Source: Paraglaciecola polaris LMG 21857 (GTDB lineage Bacteria; Pseudomonadota; Gammaproteobacteria; Enterobacterales; Alteromonadaceae). From it: 64,000 nucleotides of DNA. Location of the stretch: the NCBI RefSeq assembly GCF_000315055.1, contig NZ_BAER01000024.1, positions 62,001-126,000 on the forward strand, written 5' to 3'. Both the position numbers and the translations under genes were made by a program. The notes below the pieces were generated by a model, which was given only the letters and a program-made list of their open reading frames with translations, was not told the origin of the DNA and searched no databases. Positions 58,013-64,000 of the stretch are shown here, piece by piece (within the stretch, counting starts at the first letter, position 1; each line of letters starts with the position of its first letter).

Positions 58013-59662
58013 ATGAAAAATTCACTTATGCTCGTATTATCGATACTTGTGCTTAGTGCCTGTGGTGAGCAAAAACAGCAATCCGCTGTTGCTATGCCGG
58101 ATGCGTTTAGTGCGGATGTTGCTAAACAGATTATGCAGGATGGTGGAAATGCTGTTGATGCAGCTATTGCAGCGCAGTTTGTGTTAGCGGTAACTTTACC
58201 TGAGGCCGGTAATATTGGCGGCGGTGGTTTCATGCTGGTCTATAAGGATCAACAGGCTGATTTTATTGATTATCGCGAGCAAGCTCCCTTGGCCGCTCAC
58301 CGAGACATGTACCTAGATGAGCAAGGCAATGTGGTGCCTTATCAATCTGTTATCGGTATTTTGTCATCAGGTGTTCCAGGTACGGTTGCGGGCATGTGGT
58401 TAGCCCATGAAAAATATGGCACCTTACCTTGGAAAGACTTAGTAGAACCCGCAGTGAAGCTCGCCGCAGATGGTTTTGTGATGTCAGAAAAGCTTGCCGG
58501 TTACATCAGTCGCTATAGTCAGCATTTAAAAGACAATAAATTTGCAGTTAATTTTGACGATTACTTTGCATCGGCAAAAACGGGTGACGTATTTAGACAG
58601 CCTGAACTTGCTGCGACGTTAGCACTTATACGTGACCAAGGCCGTGATGGTTTCTATAAAGGAAAAACCGCCAAAATCATTGCCAACTTTATGGCTCATC
58701 ACCAAGGGTTAATTAGCGAGGATGATTTGGCACAATACGAAGCCAAGTCAAGACAACCAATTTCGGCTAAATGGCGTGAATATCAAGTGTTAACATCGCC
58801 ACCGCCTAGCTCTGGTGGTATCGCGATTATTCAATGGTTAACTATGTACGACCAGTTAACTGCGGGCAAAGCAAAACTAGAACACAATTCGGCCCCTTAT
58901 GTGCACGTATTAGCCGAAGCGGGCAAGCGTGTTTTTGCCGATCGAGCGGAATATCTGGGGGATCCTGACTTTATTAAAGTACCGGTCGCAGAGTTGATAA
59001 ACCCTGATTACATCGCTAAACGTGGCGCAGATATCAGTATGGATCGTATTTCTGTCACTGAGCTTATTAAGCCCGGCTTAAAAGAAAGTGAGGAAACGAC
59101 CCATTTTTCGATTGTTGATAAATGGGGTAATGCAGTGTCGAACACTACAACGATTAATTTAGGGTTTGGCAGTGGCGTTGTGGTTGAAGGGGCAGGCTTT
59201 TTGTTGAATGATGAAATGGACGACTTCAGTGCTAAACCTGGTGTGGCGAATGTGTTTGGCGCAGTAGGTGGAGAGGCGAATGAAATTCAACCTAAAAAAC
59301 GTATGTTGTCATCCATGACACCCACCATAGTGCTCAAAGACGGTAAAGTCAGTGTGGTGACAGGCTCACCAGGGGGGACAACGATTATTAGTTCAGTGTA
59401 TACCTCAATATTGAATACGTTAGAGTTCGGCATGAGTGCACAAGAGGCGGTAGATGCCCCCCGTTTTCATCATCAGTTATTGCCGAAGGATACCATCCGT
59501 TATCATCAGGGCTTGACGCCTGACGTGGTCAGCGCACTAAAGAAGATGGGCTATATCATGGATAACAGTCGATTTGGTGATTTGCATACTATAGTGGATC
59601 GGGATGGCAAACTTGAGGCCGGCTCTGAATCCAGTGGGCGTGGTAAGTCGATTGTATTTTAG
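58013..59662 (+). CDS. ggt: Gamma-glutamyltransferase lipoprotein
   Basis: Cleaves the gamma-glutamyl bond of glutathione and transfers or hydrolyses it outside the cytoplasm. The 549-aa proenzyme has a lipobox LSAC (Cys near residue 18), GGNAVDAAIAAQFVLAVT, GNIGGGGFML, FIDYREQAP, and the autocatalytic site EETTHFSIVD, with Thr362 the predicted nucleophile and first residue of the small subunit. SSMTPTIVLKDG and GSPGGTTIIS complete it. ATG 58013 follows AAAGGAGAT directly. With the DecR-like and cysteine-synthase-like genes it suggests a glutathione/cysteine recycling group. Confidence 0.93.
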   Translation: MKNSLMLVLSILVLSACGEQKQQSAVAMPDAFSADVAKQIMQDGGNAVDAAIAAQFVLAVTLPEAGNIGGGGFMLVYKDQQADFIDYREQAPLAAHRDMYLDEQGNVVPYQSVIGILSSGVPGTVAGMWLAHEKYGTLPWKDLVEPAVKLAADGFVMSEKLAGYISRYSQHLKDNKFAVNFDDYFASAKTGDVFRQPELAATLALIRDQGRDGFYKGKTAKIIANFMAHHQGLISEDDLAQYEAKSRQPISAKWREYQVLTSPPPSSGGIAIIQWLTMYDQLTAGKAKLEHNSAPYVHVLAEAGKRVFADRAEYLGDPDFIKVPVAELINPDYIAKRGADISMDRISVTELIKPGLKESEETTHFSIVDKWGNAVSNTTTINLGFGSGVVVEGAGFLLNDEMDDFSAKPGVANVFGAVGGEANEIQPKKRMLSSMTPTIVLKDGKVSVVTGSPGGTTIISSVYTSILNTLEFGMSAQEAVDAPRFHHQLLPKDTIRYHQGLTPDVVSALKKMGYIMDNSRFGDLHTIVDRDGKLEAGSESSGRGKSIVF

Positions 59663-59680
59663 TCTCTAAATTGAATTAAA

Positions 59681-59716
59681 AAACGGTTGCAGACTTTTGG
59701 GGGCAACCGTTTTTTT
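59681..59716. terminator. Bidirectional intrinsic terminator after ggt
   Basis: AACGGTTGC / GCAACCGTT with a G-rich loop, flanked by A-rich sequence on the left and T7 on the right, between the convergent ggt and hypothetical genes. Confidence 0.88.
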
Positions 59717-59747
59717 GTATCAATTAGTTCCCTACGTTAACGTTTAT

Positions 59748-60467
59748 TTAATGCTGGTGTCCGCCATCTAATGCGTGACCTTTGTCATCATAAAAGCCCG
59801 AAGCCCCTTTTTCGATAAAGCCTAAGGTAACCATTTTCGTTAAAAAGGCATCACTGTGATCATCGCCGATATCAGCAAAATCGGTACTTTGATAAGCAGC
59901 GCGTCGGTCAAAAAATATGTTGATTTTGCGTGTGTCGCTGGTGACGTTTTGCAACGTCCATACTTCCTGGGTACTTCCTTTTTGCCAACTGTAGTAGCTG
60001 ACTAAGTTTTGCTGGGTTAAGTAGCGCACTTCGATTTTGGTGTCACCCATGCTTTTAGTGTATATCCGTGTTTGCTCACAACCTGCGCCAGTTTCTTGTT
60101 GAACATTTAATTGTGATAGTAAGGTGTCGGAAATAAGCTTATAGCGGTAATTCCAGTCTGATTCTGCTTTTCCATGCACCTTTTCACCAGGTTGGTATTC
60201 GATGGCACGTTGTTCATTATCAAAAAACCGCGTGGGTTTTATCAGCTGATTTTTGGCTAAATACCAACTTTCGGTAATGTGGGTTTGCGGGTATTGATGG
60301 GCGACAGTTTTACCGTTTCGCCACAACACTAATTCGCTAGTATGGTGCTTGTTGCCATCGGTTGCGGTAATTTGATAGCTGGCTGTCAATTTGGTTGGAG
60401 AAATGTCACAAGTCGCAAATGCCTGGCTCGCATACAGTGAAATAATTAAAAATAATGATGAACGCAT
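59748..60467 (-). CDS. Secreted hypothetical protein, 239 aa
   Basis: A signal peptide (MRSSLFLIISLYASQAFA) is followed by a beta-rich region: ITATDGNKHHTSELVLWRNG, VAHQYPQTHITESWYLAKNQL, then NIFFDRRAAYQSTDFADIGDD and a His-rich end (GHALDGGHQH). Two Cys (CDISP near the start, CEQTR) could form a disulfide. I do not recognise a family; the pattern recalls periplasmic proteins that bind small ligands. It is transcribed away from the alkaline phosphatase genes' end, 223 bases downstream. Confidence 0.6.
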   Translation of the reverse strand: MRSSLFLIISLYASQAFATCDISPTKLTASYQITATDGNKHHTSELVLWRNGKTVAHQYPQTHITESWYLAKNQLIKPTRFFDNEQRAIEYQPGEKVHGKAESDWNYRYKLISDTLLSQLNVQQETGAGCEQTRIYTKSMGDTKIEVRYLTQQNLVSYYSWQKGSTQEVWTLQNVTSDTRKINIFFDRRAAYQSTDFADIGDDHSDAFLTKMVTLGFIEKGASGFYDDKGHALDGGHQH

Positions 60468-60690
60468 GATGTACTCCGGAATTTATGGTGATCGAATTGA
60501 TAAGTGGCGCGTCAGTTTCTAATGATGTGCATGTGGTGTATTACCGGGCTCAAGTTCGTTGTACCGATCCTGTACTTAAACAGAACTATCCTGAGTACTT
60601 CAAATAATAAAAATATGCTCGCCGTGTTGATCATGCTACAAAAACTAACGAAAAGAAGCAGGGCGCGCGCCCTACTCATATAGCGCACCG

Positions 60691-62574
60691 TTACTCTGGT
60701 GATTGAGCCGCATTAGCTTTGTTCGTTAAGTCAGCAGCAAAGTCCATGATGTGATACAGCATACTTTGCTCATTGGTACCGTTGACTAACAATGCAGCTG
60801 GGCCACTGGCGTAAACGCCAACATCTTCACCTGAATGCGTCTCAGAGGAAAATGGCACAAGCGCTTCTTGATGGTATCCCGTTGTAGTGGTGTCTATGTC
60901 AGCTAAGTCTTGTCGACCTGCTGCAATCTCAAGATTGTAGGCTTCATCAGCGTCCGTTTCGCTACCAAGGTTACGAAAACCTAAGCCGTTGGTGTAACCT
61001 AATGTGGTGTATGGCATATCATCGGCTGCAAGCGCGGGCATTTCCTCGCCAACATTGACCACTTTCCCTAAAATAGGGTTACCACGTTTAGGGTAACCAG
61101 CAATGGTAAATACATGACCATGATCCGCGGTCACCAATATTAAGGTTTCGCTTGGATCGGTATTATCGATAGCGCTTTGTACGGCATTGGCAAATTCGAT
61201 GGTGTCGGTTAACGCATTGTAAGCACTGCCAGCATGATGGCCGTGATCAATCCGCCCTGATTCCACCATCAAGAAGAATCCATCGTCGTTGTTATCTAGT
61301 ATCTGAATCGCTTTCTTAGTCATTTGGCTAACTGAAGGTTCGCCAGCGACGTCATTTTTGCGGTCGGCTTCGTATTGCATGTGTGACTCATTGAATAAGC
61401 CAAAAACGCGCTCGGTTGTTTCGGTATTAATGCCGTTGAAACCGGTTTCGTCCATGAGAAATACACCATTGGTGTATTTCTCTTGCCACTCAGCGGTTAA
61501 GTCACGGCCGTCAGTGCGATCTCCTTCTATTTCACTTACGGCATCAGTGCTGTTAAACGCAGGATCTTTAGGTAAAAAGTGACGACGTCCGCCACCAAAA
61601 GCCACTTCGATACCATCTACATCAATACCGCTAATACGGGCTTCAAGGTTAGCCTCGAAGTTTACAAGTTGTTGGGCAATATCTTCACAGCCAACGGTAA
61701 TCGCTGCTTGAGGCATATCCGAAATATCTTCCCAGTTACGGTCAGCCGATTTTGCATAGGTCGCAGCGGGAGTCGCATGGGTGATACGGGCAGTGGAGAT
61801 AATACCCGTCGATTTACCCGCTATTTCAGCTAGCTCTAACGCGGTGATTAATTCATTACCTGCTACAGTAGAGCAGTCGCCACGTTCAATGTTTTCGTTA
61901 ACACCAATTACGCCCACATCGGTTTTTACACCGCTCATCATAGCGGTCATTGTACCTGCTGAGTCCGGGGTTTGAGCATCGACATTATAGGTTTTAGCTA
62001 AGCCTGAAAACGCCAGCTTATCGAAGCTAAGTTGGTTTTCCTCCCCTAGATTACCTTTGCGTTGACCATCGAGAATACGTGATGCGGTTACAGTTGAAAT
62101 CCCCATACCGTCACCTACGAACAGGATGATATTTTTGGCACTGCCACGCAGGCTTGATATACTTTTAGCTGCTACTTGTGGCGTTGTGTCTGCTGTGCTT
62201 TTTGCCGCCGTTGTGTTGGTCGCATCTAACCAAGTTTGACGGGCAGCAGAGACTTCTTGCTGCCCGTCAATGAACCAGTCGTTGTTTACATTGCTGAGTA
62301 ATGCGCTGCTACTCACACTCGTAACGCCCGGTGTGCAAACATATTCTGTGGCGTTAATTTCTGTTGATTCGAGCGTACCACTGGCATCTGCGTCGATACC
62401 TGATTCAATTTGTACACCACTATTTGGGCAATTTACATCGCCAGTCGCCAGCGCTGTTTGTACGATAAGGCTACTTGTACCGTTGCTTCCGTTTGTACCA
62501 TCATCGCCATCATCCACACAGGCTGTCAAACCCATTACTGCAAGCGCAATTAAACTTAAATTTACGTTTTTCAT
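60691..62574 (-). CDS. Alkaline phosphatase, PhoA family lipoprotein (downstream copy)
   Basis: Extracytoplasmic phosphomonoesterase. The 627-aa product has a lipobox LTAC (Cys about residue 19), an Asp/Gly-rich leader with the ~65-residue extracellular motif (SLIVQTALATGDVNCPNSG ... EYVCTPG), then the phosphatase fold: FVGDGMGISTVTASRI (metal Asp), TPDSAGTMTAMMSG (Ser nucleophile), VESGRIDHGHHAGS, VTADHGHVF (metals) and ETHSGEDVGVYASG. A Lys/His-type metal set is intact. It starts 13 bases after the end of a near-identical gene upstream, so both are cotranscribed. Confidence 0.9.
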   Translation of the reverse strand: MKNVNLSLIALAVMGLTACVDDGDDGTNGSNGTSSLIVQTALATGDVNCPNSGVQIESGIDADASGTLESTEINATEYVCTPGVTSVSSSALLSNVNNDWFIDGQQEVSAARQTWLDATNTTAAKSTADTTPQVAAKSISSLRGSAKNIILFVGDGMGISTVTASRILDGQRKGNLGEENQLSFDKLAFSGLAKTYNVDAQTPDSAGTMTAMMSGVKTDVGVIGVNENIERGDCSTVAGNELITALELAEIAGKSTGIISTARITHATPAATYAKSADRNWEDISDMPQAAITVGCEDIAQQLVNFEANLEARISGIDVDGIEVAFGGGRRHFLPKDPAFNSTDAVSEIEGDRTDGRDLTAEWQEKYTNGVFLMDETGFNGINTETTERVFGLFNESHMQYEADRKNDVAGEPSVSQMTKKAIQILDNNDDGFFLMVESGRIDHGHHAGSAYNALTDTIEFANAVQSAIDNTDPSETLILVTADHGHVFTIAGYPKRGNPILGKVVNVGEEMPALAADDMPYTTLGYTNGLGFRNLGSETDADEAYNLEIAAGRQDLADIDTTTTGYHQEALVPFSSETHSGEDVGVYASGPAALLVNGTNEQSMLYHIMDFAADLTNKANAAQSPE

Positions 62575-62587
62575 ATTATTTCCCTAC

Positions 62588-64000
62588 CTATTCCTGAATT
62601 AAATCAAGCGCTTGTTCGATGATGTGAAATACAACGCTTTGCTCTATTACGCCCTGTACTAACTGCGAACCTGGGCCGCTAGCATGTAAGGCGACGTCTT
62701 CACCCGAATGAGTTTCTGAACTAAGTGGAATAAGTGCTTCTTGGTGATAACCCGAGGCCGTGGTATCCACGTTTGTGATATTCATACGACCTGCAGCAAT
62801 TTCTTGGTTGTAACTGGCATCAGCATCAGTTTCTGTTCCAAGATCCTGAAAGCCTAAACCATTGGTATAACCCAACGTCGTGTAGGGCATGTTATCAGCC
62901 GCTAATGCGGGCTCTGTTGCACCAACTGAAACCACCTTGCCTAATATAGGATTACCGCGTTTGGGATAACCAGCTATGGTGAATACGTGACCATGGTCAG
63001 CGGTGACCAAAATAAGCGTTTCTTCTGGATTGGTATTTTCCATTGCGGATTGAATTGCGTTTGATAACTCAATCGCATCCGTGAGTGCGTTATACGCGCT
63101 ACCTGCATGGTGACCGTGATCAATGCGACCTGATTCAACCATAAGGAAAAATCCTTTTTCGTTGTTGTCTAACACATCGATCGCTTTAGTGGTCATCTCA
63201 GTCAATGATGGTTCACCTGCAACGTCATTAGCGCGATCGGTTTCGTATTGCATGTGTGACTCATTAAACAAACCAAATAGATGCTTTGTGTTAGCTGCAT
63301 CCACTGCGTCAAAGCCAGTTTTATCCATAACATAAACGCCGTTGGCGTAAATATCTCGCCACTCTTGAGTCAGATCACGTGCGTCAGTGCGATCACCTTC
63401 CACTTCGCTGACGGCGTCAGCACTGTTAAATGCGGCGTCTTTGGGTAAAAAGTGACGACGACCGCCACCCATAACCACTTCAAGTCCGTCAACGTCAACG
63501 CCTTCGAAGCGTGCTTCTAAGTTACTTTCGAAGTGAACCAGTTGATCAGCAATATCTGTACACCCAGCAGCTACTGCAGCTTCTGGCATATCTGATACAT
63601 CTTCCCAGTTACGGTCAGCTGATTTTGCATAGGTTGCTGCGGGCGTAGCATGGGTAATACGAGCGGTAGAAATAACACCCGTTGCCATGCCTTTAATCTC
63701 AGCTAATTCTAATGCGGTAGACACCTCATTACCTGCAACCGTCGCGCACTCACCGCGTTCAATATCCTCATTGACGCCGATTACACCTACATCGGTTTTG
63801 AGACCAGATATCATTGCTGTCATCGTACCTGCTGAATCTGGCGTTTGCGCATCAACATTGTAGGTTTTAACAAGCGCGGTATGCTGGAAAGACTCGAAGC
63901 TTAAGTAGCCTTCTTCGCCCGGATTGCCAGCCTGTTGCCCCTGTAAAATGCGTGCAGCGGTCAGCGTCGAAACACCCATGCCATCGCCAACAAATAAAAT
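62588..64000 (-). CDS. Alkaline phosphatase, PhoA family (upstream copy, partial)
   Basis: The reading frame is open to the right edge, so the 5' end (signal peptide and leader) lies outside. The visible 470 residues carry the same motifs as the downstream copy: ILFVGDGMGVSTL at the edge, TPDSAGTMTAMISG, VESGRIDHGHHAGS, VTADHGHVF and ETHSGEDVALHASG. By eye the two copies agree at most positions over the catalytic region, so this is a tandem duplication. Stop TAG at 62588-62590; the intergenic 13 bases hold the ribosome-binding site (AGGGA) of the downstream copy. Confidence 0.9.
   Translation of the reverse strand: MLFVGDGMGVSTLTAARILQGQQAGNPGEEGYLSFESFQHTALVKTYNVDAQTPDSAGTMTAMISGLKTDVGVIGVNEDIERGECATVAGNEVSTALELAEIKGMATGVISTARITHATPAATYAKSADRNWEDVSDMPEAAVAAGCTDIADQLVHFESNLEARFEGVDVDGLEVVMGGGRRHFLPKDAAFNSADAVSEVEGDRTDARDLTQEWRDIYANGVYVMDKTGFDAVDAANTKHLFGLFNESHMQYETDRANDVAGEPSLTEMTTKAIDVLDNNEKGFFLMVESGRIDHGHHAGSAYNALTDAIELSNAIQSAMENTNPEETLILVTADHGHVFTIAGYPKRGNPILGKVVSVGATEPALAADNMPYTTLGYTNGLGFQDLGTETDADASYNQEIAAGRMNITNVDTTASGYHQEALIPLSSETHSGEDVALHASGPGSQLVQGVIEQSVVFHIIEQALDLIQE

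Noticed and set aside
60519-60575. Minus-strand peptide ending NTPHAHH before a stop, resembling a His-rich C terminus
   Set aside because: Only about 18 codons, preceded by a TAA in frame; too short to name a gene or a relic.
60660-60673. AGGGCGCGCGCCCT palindrome after the alkaline phosphatase gene
   Set aside because: A 14-bp self-complementary run with no T tail and no second copy seen; a loop could form only in a very short hairpin, so it is not called a terminator.

Overview
The window looks like chromosomal DNA of a marine gammaproteobacterium of the Alteromonadales, most likely the Glaciecola/Paraglaciecola/Alteromonas group. This rests on the conserved blocks zipA-ligA, msbA-lpxK-ycaR-kdsB and sdhCDAB-sucABCD beside divergent gltA, on protein sequence character, and on a TonB-receptor/flavin-halogenase/cupin polysaccharide locus typical of these bacteria. 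The genus is inferred from family knowledge; no search was run. I saw no rRNA, tRNA, CRISPR array, phage or intact insertion sequence.

Layout. 1-9396 is housekeeping: the 3' end of zipA, NAD-dependent ligA, two small membrane-protein genes (DUF3392, DUF2062), comEC, then the lipid A/Kdo block msbA-lpxK-ycaR-kdsB. 9435-16728 is mixed: an SDR pseudogene, a D-cysteine desulfhydrase-type PLP enzyme, a TPR protein with a decayed GGDEF domain, a GNAT, a DUF2919 protein, an orphan 144-aa gene translationally coupled to a LysR regulator, a DedA-like membrane protein and tcdA. 16978-19872 is manC-manB (GDP-mannose supply). 19977-31552 is the TCA block: gltA diverging from sdhCDAB-sucAB-sucCD. SucB carries two lipoyl domains, and an intrinsic terminator sits between sucB and sucC.

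31613-44337 is a starch/maltodextrin locus: a cupin_8/JmjC-like protein, a TonB-dependent receptor, two tryptophan-halogenase-like flavoproteins (the second broken by one extra T in a T8 tract), a secreted CGTase-like GH13 enzyme, a divergent second GH13 enzyme, and a decayed remnant of another amylolytic protein. The upstream regions of the receptor and of the GH13 pair share a palindrome around ATACGTAT, which suggests one LacI-type regulator encoded elsewhere. Next come a DUF1080 lipoprotein and a sialate O-acetylesterase-like enzyme (44608-47504).

47644-50891 holds YciI, remnants of a GNAT and an aldehyde dehydrogenase, an NAD(P)-binding SDR, hpf and a small unknown gene. 50960-59662 holds a LysR regulator, asnS, two small membrane proteins, and a cluster made of a cysteine-synthase-like gene diverging from a DecR-like Lrp regulator, followed by an NhaC-family antiporter and a gamma-glutamyltransferase lipoprotein. 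This last group reads as a cysteine/glutathione module. The window ends with a secreted protein of unknown function and two tandem, closely similar PhoA-type alkaline phosphatases; the upstream one runs off the right edge.
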